Shown piece by piece: positions 50,295-62,196 of a stretch of DNA of 64,000 nt (the first letter of the stretch is position 1; every line of letters starts with the position of its first letter). A model generated the notes under the pieces. It searched no databases. It had not been told where the DNA came from and saw only the letters and a list, made by a program, of their open reading frames with translations. The DNA comes from Ceraceosorus guamensis (Eukaryota > Basidiomycota > Exobasidiomycetes > Ceraceosorales > Ceraceosoraceae). The position numbers and the translations under genes are program-made. The DNA is taken from positions 70,181 through 134,180 of the forward strand of contig NW_020290009.1 in assembly GCF_003144195.1 (NCBI RefSeq). The letters run 5' to 3'.

Positions 50295-53058
50295 CTAAGA
50301 AGACTCCAAGAGTCCGAGATCCGTCTCGTTTTGCAGATCCGCAAAGACGCTCTCGTGAGGCTCTGGGACTTTCCATGAGCAGGGAAACCGATTGAAGAGG
50401 TCGGCAAATCCGTACTTGAGAAGCTTGCGTCTCTCCAATGCGTCGTAAAACTTCTCGTCGAACTGCGGTGGCGTAGGTCCTGTGTGATGCGCGAGGACGC
50501 CATTTGGCAGAGGCTTGCCGTCGGGGCCCACTGCTTGGGTAGAGCCGCCCGCAGAGTCACCCGGCGTGCCGGCAGAAGCGGCCGCCGCGGCCGCTGCTGC
50601 TGCTGCCGCTGCAGCAGCCCCGCTCTTCTTCTTCTTGGGAGCCAAGCTGCGCTTGATGATCTGCTGTCGCTTGTGCCAATGTGCTTCCAGCTCTCTTTCT
50701 TGTGTGCCCAAGAAGCTCGTGTACTGCTGATGCGCCATCCGGAGCTTGCCAATTTCGTGTAGACGCTCACAGCGAGCTTTGTTGATGCCCTGTTGAGCAG
50801 CCAGTCTGCGCTGAACGTCTCGCAAGGCCGAAGAGATCTCGTCATCCTTCCGCTCCGCCCAATCAGTCTGTGTGTCAAATCAGATCAGGATGCTCTGTCA
50901 ATGAGCGACTGAGGATCAGGGTCGATCCGCGTTCATGCTCTCATCTACTCACAGGTTCAGGATCGATTGCGTCGAGCAGCCTTAGCTCACCCTTGAGGCG
51001 CTCTTCAAACTCCCTTGTATCTTGTGGCGGAGCACTTGGAGGTGCAGCATATCCATTTGCTCCGTTCGACCGTGTCAGGGACGCAGGATCGTGCGTCGGA
51101 GGACTCTTCCGTTTGCTGTCGGCGCGAGTAGCATATCGATCGAGTGGGGTGCTGGTCAGGCCACCTGTACCGGATGGACCGGAAGTAGAAGAGGTAGCAG
51201 CATATGCATCTCTCGTGTTTGTGAGAAGGCTGGTATCTTGGGGTGCTCCCGGGCGTAGAGCCGAAGGACGTTTGACGGGCAAGAGCGCAGAAAGCACACG
51301 CTCGGCCAAAGGCCCCACCCGTGCATCTTCATTTGAAACGCCAATTGCATGCTCGTCACGTAAGGAGCGAGGTTCGAAACTGGGCGGTGGTGGAATTGCG
51401 AGCGAATCATTCGGCTTGTTCTCCGCATCCATGCTTCCATTAATCGCGGTCGATTCGCCAGAGTCCTGTTCTGCCCACACTTCGTTGTAAGGCCTACCAA
51501 GGGGCGGAAACTGGAACAGAGCATCGTCGGCAAGCGTTGGTGACTGTCGAAATCGATGGTCCACGTTGGCAGAGGTCAGCCGACACCGTCAATGCAATGA
51601 CCGTTCAGCGGTACTTACCTTCGGGGCGAGCCACGCAAGGTCGTCCTCAGTGATGGTGCGAAACCAGGTGTCGGCGTAAGCCTGAAAGATGTTGTGAGGC
51701 GTTTGTTCTCCTCGCTTGTCCTTGGCTCTACTGATGGCCGTCGAAGGGCCAGGACCGCCTTCTTGATATGCCTCGAGTCTATCTCTTTCTCTCTCTCGCT
51801 CCTTCCAATCTTGAGCGGAGAAGTCCATCGTCACTTCGACTGGACGCGTAGGATAGGGGCGCACGCTTTTTGGTGCCCGCACTTTCGGCACTTCAAATGT
51901 CGTCTTCGGCAGCTCCCACATAGCAGCGGGCTGAAGCGGTCCAGCTATGCCATTCGCTTGTCGGGTTCCAAGACGAGTGACTGCTTGGGACGAGGATTGC
52001 TGCACGATCCAGGGAGGTGTCAGCAAGACAGATACAATGAATGGATTGCTGAAACTTACAGCTTTGCGTGGCGCTGGATTGAGCTTCAATTTGATGTTCA
52101 GAGGCGTGCCCGAGAGCGAAAATCGATCACGAGATTGTTGCTGTCCAGACGAGATGTGCGAGCCTCGTCGACTTGCCGTAGCGCTGCCTTGAGACCCAAT
52201 ACCCGCGTCAGGAGCCAGCAGCCCCGGATGCGCTGCAGCGACAGGTGTGCTAGCTGTGGCTTTTGCCGAAGGTGATTGGGTCTCGCTGTGGTCCGAAAGG
52301 TCGGAGTCTGAATCGACGTTGGTTCTCTCACGCTTCCGTTTGCGTTTGTTACTTCCGTACGTCCGTCCAGGCCTCGAGGGACCAGCATCGTCGTCTCCAT
52401 CCCACTCAGCTGTGCCTGAGCGTGCTCGCGCAGGTGCACCTGAGCTACCACCCGAGCGTGCCCCTTGCAGAAGAGCAGGTGCAAGAGGAGCTGGAGTCTC
52501 TGGTGCAGCTGAGGCTGAGGCACGGTCGGGATCTAGCTTGACCTTGATCCTGCGAGCTGGCGGAGGTGGGCTCTGAGCTGGTCCAGACTCCGAGACTCCG
52601 ACAGTGGTCGTCGCAGTCGATGCGCCTCCATTATGAGAGCCGGTGCCAAGGGATGGCGTGGCGCTTGCGCGGAGAGGATGTGATGCGCTTCCACTCCCAA
52701 TGCTTCCAGTCTTGAGTCTGGCTTTCGCTTTGTCTTTGAATGATGCAGAGATTGCGCCCGACAATTTCTCCACCTTGTCGTCTTGGAGCAGCTTCTCTCT
52801 GTAATCCTGCGCTCTCCTTTTCATGTCCTCAATGGATGCTGCTAACCTCGAGAGCGAGCCGGGACTCGGCACACTCTCGTGCGTGGAGCTCGAGGCTGTG
52901 TTTCTTGAGCCATTTACGCCATCGGTGGCTGGTAAATACGTTCGATACAGAGGCGGAGATTTAGGTGGAAGCGGCGACATGGACTTTCCCATCTTAGACG
53001 ACCCCCTACCCGCTGATCCAGCTCCCCCTGACCCAGCACCAGCCCGAGCAGAGGACAT
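50295..53058 (-). CDS. NGG1: SAGA/ADA histone acetyltransferase adaptor Ada3/Ngg1
   Basis: Exons 53058-52060, 51999-51619, 51543-50953 and 50867-50295 (minus strand) give 847 aa. Ada3 bridges Gcn5-Ada2 to the rest of SAGA. The first 330 residues are Ser/Pro/Gly-rich and disordered. Conserved blocks follow: WELPKTTFEVPKVRAP, PYPTRPVEVTMDFSAQDWKE, DTWFRTITEDDLAWLAPK, AERVLSALLPVKRP and LRLLDAIDPEP. The C-terminal Ada3 domain opens DWAERKDDEISSALRDVQRR and ends in EKFYDALERRKLLKYGF. A poly-Ala run of about 15 follows KKKKSG within this domain. Intron 1 (60 nt) has no stop and is a multiple of three. The start is the first ATG of the frame. It converges on the kinase gene. Confidence 0.88.
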
Positions 53059-56000
53059 GCCGGGCGATCTGACCGCGAGTTGCAAGCGCTAGCGAAGCTT
53101 GCCAAACAGCTGCGCAAAGCCTTGACCCCGTAAACAGGGTACTCGGCTAGCATGCAGTCCTTCTGGGGTCCGGTCCGGTGCTGTCCCAAGATGCGCCTGC
53201 TCGCCTTGCGAGGGTCTCGATGTGATTGATGTATGCGTGGAGAGAGTCGGTCAACCGCCACGAATGACCTACGCCGAGTAGATGATCGAGACTGAGCAGC
53301 CGGCAAGTGTATGATGGCTACGTCGGATGAGCTTTTGAACGTAGATGAAGGGGAGCTACTCCAAGGAAGAGGAGTTCCCAAAAAGAGGCAACGGTACCTC
53401 CACCGCCCGAAGCAGAGTAACGTCCAGACTGAAATGTGCTCAGCAGGCCCTGGAAAGACTTCCACCGTGCAAGAGCGTCCAGAGGTGCTCTATCGCTGCT
53501 GGACGCGATGCCGAAAGTTGTAACGTAGAGGGCGAAATGCACTCTGACTCTCTGAGTGGTACAAGGCGTCTTGCTCCCGCGTGGGGCTCCAGAGCTCTAC
53601 GAATGCACGACTGGATACGCGTGATGGGCTAAAGAGGGCAGGAATATGTCGTGATGAAGGGAGATGCTGGCGCTGAGGTGATGTGCCCCGCAACGAACTC
53701 AGTGCTGCTGCAACAGCATCATGCCGCGAGGTGTCACGATGCTTCCGAGACGTCAGTCAGCGCGAGTCTGAGTCGTGTGTATGAGGGTGCAAATCGGTGG
53801 TGGAGCGTGTTTCCAGCACGGTGGTCGGTGTTGTCTACCACCGCGCGCGCCCGTGAGCTACGCTGCAGGCTTATTTCGATCGCGCGCGTGTTGCTGTGGT
53901 GCAGCAGCCCCGCGTGAGACGAGACTCACATGCATCGCATATATGCGCTACCAGCACTTTTAATTGCTGCAGATGTTATTTAAAGCTGCTGCAAGAAGCT
54001 CTGCAACCGGCGTTCACGGCCTGTTCGCGATACAGCGGTTCATGCATGTCAAACATTTTGATCAAAGTCAAAACTCCGAACCAATTAATGAACGGACCGA
54101 GAGACGATTAGAAGCTGCGAGTCCGAATCAAGTACCGAATCCTAGACCGAATCAGGACTACTGTAGTCGCCGAATGAGAAACACAAAGGTCAAAGACCAG
54201 ACAGACTCACCCTATACGCCTATATATAGACCGTGACTCTTTGATTTCTTGAGTTCACAAGCTAGGCGCAACTCGCAGGGCTAAGATGTTGCCCTATACA
54301 GCGGACTTCCAACAATTAGCAAACTTGATATGGCAGCTATAGGTGCCTGGCCGCGATTTCCACGCTAAGCTCGCCGCTTGACATCTCGGATCTTGTTACG
54401 GTCTTGCTCGCGTCGACGTAGCGAAAGCCACCGCGCGGAGTAAGGAGAGTCGTGCCAGTCGTGAGACTTCGAGTGATATTCACGAGTGTGAGTTACGAGT
54501 TCTCTGCATGCTCTTTGCTCATCGTGACTCTTGTCTCGGGACCGTGGCTCTCCTAACCCCGCGAGCCACCTCGCAGCATGTCGCAGACCACCTGCTTGGC
54601 AATGTAGCTATATAGCTGCTCGCCATCCAGCTAAATTGCGTAGCAAGCACCCGCGCTCTTTCCGCAAGCGCAAGGCGGAATCTGAGTGCACCGCCTTGTT
54701 CATCGTCAGTTCAACCTGCTCGACGCTGGTGACTTGTCGGCAGCATAACCCGTGAGTACGCTGGCACATCTATCCGTCACACGAGCGTGTCTCGTGTCAC
54801 ACGATGCATGCAGCGGTATACGACGTACGCCCCCTATCGTTGGGTCAGGGGCTGTACCTATAGCCAAGATTCCTGATTCGAGACATGCACCATTCCGGAC
54901 TCACGATCCACATCTGCAATTGCAGGTTTCTCATTGATAGGTTCCAAATTGCCCCACGGGGTCGATATCGGTAGCAGCGCGTCACGAGTCCGACTCAAGT
55001 GCTGGCGACAATCGAAAAGGTTCACAACAGCTAGTCGCATGACCATGATGCAGCCTGCCAGCCATGCAACAACCCGTCCCTTGCCCCCTGTTCTCCTCTT
55101 TCCGGGCTGAGTTCTTCGGCCTGCTCTTCGCGCCCACGCATACCTGTCATGTGTAGGTGTGTGTTGTAAATCTCCGCGATTGAAATCCCTTTGCCACTGC
55201 TATAATTTCGATGCGTGTAACAGCACGGGTATAGCATGCAGCTCCTTGGCGTTTGGCGGGCTTTTGCATGCCTGCTTGCTGCTGCAAGGCTGACCATTGC
55301 AGCAGCATCGACGGTAGTGTTGAGCGCAGGCCCCTGTCTCAGCTGTGCTTGGCCCGTAGAGCTGCCAGCTGGAGAGTCCCGCGCACCGCTACTGATGACA
55401 CGCTTCCCGTCCTCAGTCCGTTTCTTCAACAATGGACCTCGGATGCCTTGCATTCACGATTGCGGGAAGCGGGGATCAATTCTTTGAGGCTGTGTACTCT
55501 TGATCCCTTTCTACTGCGCCCTTGTTCGGAGGCGTAGTCGGAATCGTTCGTGGTCAGTCAGTCAGCTTCCGTATATTGATCTATGCAGTTGAGACTTGAA
55601 AGCGCAAGGTTTGCTCGTAATTGGGCTCAGTCTCACCAGCAGTGGCTGCGTACAGTGAGAGGCCGTCAGCTCAGACCGCTACCAACATGAAGAGGTAAGA
55701 GCGGGTACATCAGCTGAGGTACGAACGGTCCTTAAGCAAGAATTTTGCTGAAGGCAGGCTTTAGAACCACACGTACAGCCTCGTAAAGATGCGATGACTC
55801 TAAAGCACTGCGCCTGCCTAGCTACGATTCATGTTGTACGTATATACGCTCATCAAACTCGACTGTGTGACTCGTGACTCAGACTGTTTAGGAGGCTAAG
55901 GGCTGATTCGTCTTTTCTGCGCTTACTTCAGCGGATCTGCTGCAAGAGCCTTGAGTCAGTTGAGTGATGGGCCAGGCAATCCGATTGACTGAGCGACCCA

Positions 56001-57500
56001 GACGAGTCGATCGATGTGCGTCGCAAAATCGAAGCTCGTCCTGAGACAACGAATTGTCAGGCCGCCTTCTGTGCGACCGACGGTCTGCCTTGGTCCGTTT
56101 TGCGCAGCAACGCGTGCAATCGTGAATGGCCGCCGTGTAAGTCGCGCAGACAAACAGCGCCGTCGTGAGTCGATTAGTCTCGTGATATTCATCTTGATGT
56201 AGGCATGTGGCGTGCGCACCTATATATACACATCTCCCTTTCTCATCAGTACGATATCATCACAGAGCCTTCGAGAAGAGCATCTACTCGAGTCTGCTAA
56301 ATCTCCATCAATGACTTCTTGCTATCCAGACGCTCGACTGTGGTCTCTCTGCGGTGTGGGAGTAGCTGAAGGAGGATCTGCCACCATCGCCAGGCAGAAT
56401 GCATTCGTGATTTGAGCTCCTCACGTTCTCTTCGCTGAGTGAGCGTCTGCTGCATGCTGCAGATACAACGACTGTAACAGTGATTGGACCGCTGAACGGG
56501 CATGGCACGGCAATCTTGGAGCGGAGGGCTTTCATTAGTCATTCGCGATTTCATTTTTGATTGGATATTCGAACAACGCGTCAAATTGAGCGGGCCGGAC
56601 AGCGACGGGGGTGACGCAGCCAAGCAACGCATCAGCGAGGAGTAAAATGAGAGGACGAGGCTGCATGGCGCAATCTCGAGGAGTCGAGGATGGGCACCGC
56701 CCCTCGAGCTCGACTCCGGCCGATCTTGCATGGTTCCTCCATGACGGCGCAGTCAACGAATCAAGAGTGGAGTGATGATGCATCCCAGGTAGTCGCAGTC
56801 GGAGTCAAGGGCAGTATAGTAGCAGCACTGAAAGGACAGAACGAGCTGAATGAGTGGGTGCGTGGATGGTCGGTGGTCGCCTTCACCGGGGATCGGCTCA
56901 TCAGGAACACGGCTCTTTATGGAACATTCAATTCTTCCTCGCTCTACCCTTATCGTCAATCTCATCTTGCATATGGACCCACGACTCAAACTTGCTCCCT
57001 CACTCGTGACTCCTGCCGTGCTTGTCAACACTTTTGACTCACTCTGACTCATCAGACTGTGTGCGGCTCTTCGATTAGGTAGCGCTAGCGCGAGCGCTTA
57101 GCGTCGGAATACGAGGAATTGCCGGCGGGGCGCTGAAAGAGTGGAGCATGCATGCAGCAGCACAGAGCGTCAGTCCTTCTTCGCGCCTATATAATGTCCA
57201 GGGCTCTGATTGCTAGCTCTACAATCTCAATCTCTTGAGCCCTTATCCCCTCTCCCAGCTCTCCCTTTCCCCTTTAACACCCCAAAGCAAGACTTCCATT
57301 GTGATTGAAAAGGCGCTCAGCGGTTCCAGGCACCAAAGAGGCCTAATCAGAAGTTGGAGCGCATTTAGGCCACCTACCGCTACGGTACCGCACGCGCGTG
57401 GAGAACCCTGCAGCAACGGCAGCGCACATCTTATTCAAGATTACAGCCGCTCGGTCCACAAGCCCGCATCTTGCTTCTTGATCGTCCATCATCCATCGAG
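53059..57500. other. Long divergent intergenic region, 4.4 kb
   Basis: The largest gap in the window. I see no gene with family motifs or a convincing spliced frame. It carries scattered CGTGA(C/T)T words (54470-54540, 55865-55885, 56990-57050) and a short AT-rich stretch (CTATATATAG near 54221). A short open frame with a hydrophobic start at 55236-55487 is discussed among the rejected items. Confidence 0.55.
56990..57050. repeat. CGTGACTC / TTGACTCACTC word cluster
   Basis: Contains ACGACTCAAACTTG, CACTCGTGACTCC and TTTTGACTCACTCTGACTC in 60 bases. Confidence 0.55.
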
Positions 57501-60095
57501 ATGGCCGACCTTGCTGTGAAGCCTAGGTCAACGAGATCGCTGCGACTGTTCCACCTTCTGGCTGGCTCCGCGGTCCTTCTGCTATGTCTCGCCCTGCTTC
57601 CTGGCGTCCACGCAAAAGCTCGCCGTCCGACCAGTCTGTCAGGTTTGGTGCAGCACCGACGCAGCCAGGCGCCTCTTCAGGAATCTTACTTGTACACGCG
57701 CACTGCCGTGAGCGAGCCGCAAGAGTATTCAACGGGCGTCAGTCTGTCCTTGACCCTCCAGTCTGAGAAGGATCCCTTGCAAGGCAATTCGAAGACGGCG
57801 CACTCCAAGTCGCGCTTCCGATCGCAAAGTGGGATCATGGAAGATAGCGGTGAGAACAATGACGGCAAAGGTGCGGACGAAGGCGCCGGTAAAGGCACGG
57901 ACGCAGATACTGGTAGCGGGGCGAGCACGGTGCAAAGCGCAACACCGCAAGCTGAGCCATCGTCCACAGCCACACCTGCACCATCGCCGGAGAAGGCGCA
58001 ACCTCTGCTCAACTTTGAGCCAGCCCCTCCCAGCAGGCTCTATGGAGAATCGCATGGACTCAAAAATCACACCATCGTCCTCATCAGGCGTGTGTTCGGT
58101 CATAGGTGAGCACGTGCAGTATCACCTGCGCACACCAATAGAATGACGCTGATGCTGCCGCTCTCAAACCAGCTATGGCAAACCATCCGTCCTCAAGTAC
58201 TCGCCCAAATTGTTCCCTGCAGAATTTTCTGATCCATTGCAGTGGCGCGGATTACTCATGCGACAAGATGGCGTCTCGATTGGCAGGCAATTCGACAGAC
58301 TCGGAAGCGTTCAGATTGGCGGCACGGAGATCTGGCGAACGGACAATGCGGAACCACGAAACGTCAGCGATACCACGTGGTCCACCGAGAAGCAGGTCGA
58401 TCAATACTTTGACTTGTTCAAGCAGGATCGCAATCTCGTGTTCGACTACCCTAACATTGTCGATGCTACCTACACCGGCTACTTGAATAGTGAGCTTAAC
58501 GGGGCGCTGCCTGGGCAGCACGAATGGCACTCACAGCTGCTCTTGATTCTCTTCAGTAACGCTGTCCCTGACAGTCTCTATCGCGGATCCTCGAGCGCCT
58601 CGCTCAGAAGACAAGACGAACAGCATCAGGGCACCCTTGGCAGATGCGTCGCCCATGATCTTGCCCCTTGCCAAAGGCTTTGACGATGACAACGCTTTCT
58701 TCGAGCTTGGCGGGCCCAACCAGTCTGACACTGATGGATTGACCAAAGTCAAGTTCCCTTCGAACGCCGCGACTGCCGTTGTGGAGATTTTTGCTTCAGG
58801 CACAGCACAAGAAGAGTTCTGGTACACGAATCTGCCAGATGCGGTCTACAATAGCTCTACCACTGATCTCAGCAGCGTGGGCATCTTTAGGCACGGTCCT
58901 TATAGGGAGCTTCAATTGTCGATCGATGGCAAAATTGCCGGCATCGTCCTGCCGTACCCTGTCATCTTCACCGGCGGAATCCAAAACCTCATATGGCGAC
59001 CTCAAGCTGCATATGGGGCCTACAATCAACCGACATACCACATCGACATCACTCCCTTTCTCGGTTCTCTGACAGATGGCCAAGAACATGACATTAAGCT
59101 CGACGTGGTCAGCGGCGAAAAGGACCGTCTTTTGGGCACATACTGGTTCGTCACGGGCAACATACAGGTTGTCCTGGATACGGTCCCTGGCCGCACCACC
59201 GGCGCTCTGCACAAGCATGTGATCGAAGGTGGCGATTTGATCAGCACTGGCTCCGTCGAAGGTAACCTCAGCACAAATGGCTCTTTCACAAGCTTCACCC
59301 ACTCAAGGACACCTCGCACGGTTCTAATCGAGGCGCGCATTCAGAAACCGAGCCGCAGAAACCCCGTCAGCGTCACCTGGTCGCAGACGGTCGACTTTGA
59401 AAACTCGCAGAAGTACGCGAGCACATCCGCGGCCAACACAATCAACCAAAAGGCCCATGGATCATCAAATTCGATGCACGCCGGTGCCACTTTCTTGGCC
59501 TCGACCTTCTCGTACCCGCTAGATGTGACGTACAATCCAGACTATACCAAGACAAGTGTGAGTACAATCGCGCTCAGAACGGAGATAGCGACGCTCTGGA
59601 TGCTGAACGCCAATCTGCCTCCGTTGCCGTGTCAGATCAACCACACTTACTTTAATTCGCTCCAGCTTGAAGATCCGAAGTACGCACAGCCACAGTGGCA
59701 GACGACGAATGTCATGCAGACCGGATCCGTGGACATGGGACCCGACAAAAACACAGGAGGTCTCTCTGTCAGGGTAAATGCCAGGGCCGAGACCAATTAC
59801 GAGGTGCGTTCCTGTCTCTTGCAAAGTGATGCAGAGCGACCAAGGACGTAGTTTGACGAGTGATCTGTTTACCCTCGATGATCAGGATGCCAACAAAAAC
59901 AGTTTCAAGCGCATCACTGTCAACAAGTGGACGTCGGACGGCAAAGTGGCAAAGTTTGACATTGTCTCGGACGAGGTTTACGGATCGCTCAAGCCGTACG
60001 CACAGCCCGTCCAGACGTCGCCGGAGACGGAAGCCTATCGTCAGCAATTGGCAAAGCAGCCGGCAGCTTTGGAACAATTAACGGACCCAGAATAG
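57501..60095 (+). CDS. Secreted peptide-N4-(N-acetyl-beta-glucosaminyl)asparagine amidase A (PNGase A)
   Basis: Exons 57501-58105, 58173-58489, 58557-59803 and 59886-60095 give 792 aa. PNGase A enzymes cut N-glycans, including core-fucosylated ones, from glycopeptides; fungal members are secreted or vacuolar. Residues 1-38 form a signal sequence with the core LAGSAVLLLCLALLPG. A polar, Ser/Ala/Pro-rich spacer of about 130 residues is unlike the shorter plant enzymes. The family blocks follow: QWRGLLMRQDG, GTEIWRTDNAEP, FDLFKQDRNLVFDYPNIVD, ATYTGYLNITLSLTV, PLAKGFDDDNAFFELG, YRELQLSIDGKIAG and TYWFVTGNIQVVLD. Many N-X-S/T sites occur. Splice phases agree throughout. The next two genes downstream also encode secreted proteins. 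Confidence 0.9.
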
Positions 60096-60714
60096 AGCCG
60101 ACGTCCAATGATTCCGAGAGGTCACACTCGTCCAAGGCATGACGCCGTGTACTCCCATTCATCCAGCGGCTGCAAATGTGCCTGATGGTGCGTGCCGCCA
60201 TATGAATGTTGATCAACCCTTTGTGTTGCTTCAGACTATGCCAATCTGTGAAACCAGTCTGCTTGGGATGTGATGTCTCGCAGGTCGCAAGCCGACCGTT
60301 CTTGGACACGGTGTGGCACAGCTAGCAACGTCACACAAGCGGACCGATCGTGAGACGAGCCTCTCTGCATTGCACCCCAAATTGCCAAAATGTGAGTGGC
60401 CAGACAAGCAGAACGGCCTCGCAGCGACGGACATTTTGCTTGAGCAGCAGGGGCTGATGTCCGTGTACACGAAGGGACTCGCACATCACAGGACAGCAGC
60501 ATGGGGACCTCTACAGTTCTCGCTCACTATTCGTGCAAAGCTGAGACGAAGCTTGCCAGATTGCGAATGACCGTTTCAATATAAGGCTCCGTGCGACGAG
60601 TGCCTAGAGTGTACTGACGCGCCCAACGCTAATCATCACAGCATCGCCATACAGAGTTTTCGTGCTCATTCGTCCGGCAAAGCCTCCTCACCAATATCAA
60701 AGGCACCTCTGAGA
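60096..60714. other. Intergenic region with promoter of the first small secreted gene
   Basis: About 620 bases. An AATATAAG element at 60578-60585 sits 130 bases before the next ATG and may be its TATA box. No other gene seen. Confidence 0.5.
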
Positions 60715-61373
60715 ATGAAAATCTGGGGCCTTGGCATCTGCGTAGTCCTGGCTGCAGCAGCGTTCGCTGCCCCTGCCTCGGCGTCTTCGCAAAAGCGTAC
60801 TGGAGCGGTGTCTCGTGAGTGGCCCATTTGCCCTTTGCGAATCGCATGGCACGTCCACTGAATCAAGAGATGGACCGCCTGGTCGCAACAGAAAATGCTC
60901 TCGAGACGCGTCAATCGGGAGTCGTTTCGGATGTGCAGCCATCGCGTGAGTCAGGTTTGCGACCAGTGACCAGACTCGTCCTCTACTTCCATCTTCAGCA
61001 CCTTACTCGTAACGCCCCATCGATTGTGGCTGGCTGTGTTTCGGGCTTTGCCTGTGCCGCGCTGCGGGCAGAATCAATTTTGAAGACTACCGGGTCATTG
61101 GTGCTGACATTTATTTCATTCCGTCACTCCCGTCCCTCCAATAACGATACCTCCAAAGTGTTTCCAACCCGCCTCCCATACACGGCGGTCATTTCCGGCC
61201 TTCTGCTGGCTCGTGCAGCTCTTGATGAGGCTAGCAGCGACCGCAAGAAGCACAAAAGCTGTCCACTCTGCTGCTTCTCCAGACTGTCGCCCTGCGTTCT
61301 TGGCGGGTGCCCGAAGCCTTGCCAGAACCCGCCAGCGCAGACTCTGGCGCGCGGCTCCACAGCTCTTGATTAG
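60715..61373 (+). CDS. Small secreted Cys-rich protein, effector-like
   Basis: Exons 60715-60814, 60892-60945 and 61219-61373 give 102 aa. The first 23 or so residues are a signal peptide (GICVVLAAAAFAAPASA core), followed by a Kex2-like SQKR site. A short linker exon leads to a Cys-rich end (CPLCC, then CVLGGCPKPC; seven Cys in about 20 residues). The last intron is 273 nt, long for this genome, and its acceptor (GCTCGTGCAG) was chosen because it restores an open Cys-rich frame; other acceptors lead to early stops. Intron phases (both phase 1) match those of the next gene, so the two look like diverged tandem paralogues. The role is unknown; small size, secretion and Cys content are what fungal effectors or surface peptides show. 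Confidence 0.5.
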
Positions 61374-61750
61374 GGCGAGACGAAGTCTCGCAACCACTGG
61401 CTCACAAAAGGCTTCTGAACCCGGGAGGGTTGAGACAGAGACTCGCGGCTGTCAATAGCACTCTAGTGCGGGGCGCGGCTTGTTCTTTGCTGGCAAGACT
61501 GATAGCCAATCGTGAGACTTGGAAGACACCACATTGTTTCCCAAATCAATGCTGCTGCTGAATGTTGATCCTCGAGACGTAATGGGAGCGTCTACCGCGA
61601 CGATCGAAGCAGTGTCGATGCACTCACTCACTCAGCCCTCCTGCTGATCATACATTCGTTGATGTCTTAGTCCAAGGTCCACGTCTCAATGGACACGGAT
61701 ACAGGAGTCCGAGACAAAATGAGCACTCTTCAAGAGCGCTCGATCGTTTC

Positions 61751-61858
61751 TTCCTAGGCCGCGGACCGTCCGATAGCAATTGAACCAATGAGCGAAGCGC
61801 TTCTTTCAAGGCCGCGGACCGTCCAGTGGCAATCGGACCAATGATCGAAGTGCTAAAC
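61751..61858 (+). promoter_or_regulatory. 53-bp tandem repeat with CCAAT boxes
   Basis: Two imperfect copies with period 53 share GGCCGCGGACCGTCC, then a spacer and CCAATGA(G/T)CGAAG. The first CCAAT is near 61785 and the second near 61838. GGCCGCGGACCG is GC-rich with a CGG..CCG half-site look, as bound by Zn2Cys6 factors. They lie about 240-340 bases upstream of the TATA box of the secreted gene. Confidence 0.6.
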
Positions 61859-62090
61859 CGGATGCCACTTTTGCAATCAAAGTGACCAAATAAATGCTAC
61901 GCCGACGTCCCTTGCGACCAAGTGGGCAATGAGAGCAGGGTGAGCCAGTCATATGGCTGTGCAAGTACCCAATCCTCAGCAGTCAGAATGACAAAGCTCG
62001 CGGCACCACGTCTTCGCTCGACGCTGCTGCTCGAAACGCTGCGCTGGCAGCATGTAGTCGGATGGAGCGCGAATTGAGCTCAGCAAAAGG

Positions 62091-62097
62091 TATAAAG
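62091..62097 (+). promoter_or_regulatory. TATA box of the secreted multi-exon gene
   Basis: TATAAAG followed by GGG, 106 bases before the ATG at 62197. The leader between is pyrimidine-rich and has no ATG. It is the best TATA element before any gene in the window and fits a highly or inducibly expressed gene. Confidence 0.65.
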
Positions 62098-62196
62098 GGG
62101 GAACTTTGCGCCTTCAAACCTCCCTCACTTTCTTCACAGTCCAAGCAAATTGACTCGAAGCACTCACTCTACTATCAGCTGAACTTCAAACTCAAG

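Larger units (their letters stand above)
61374..62196. other. Promoter region of the second small secreted gene
   Basis: About 820 bases without a gene. Contains a 53-bp tandem duplication with CCAAT motifs and a strong TATA box, annotated separately. Confidence 0.65.

Noticed and set aside
55236-55487. 83-residue frame with hydrophobic start and six Cys, like a small secreted protein
   Set aside because: The start is only weakly hydrophobic with an Arg in it, there is no TATA or clear leader, and it overlaps an equally long frame. A real effector is possible but not supported.
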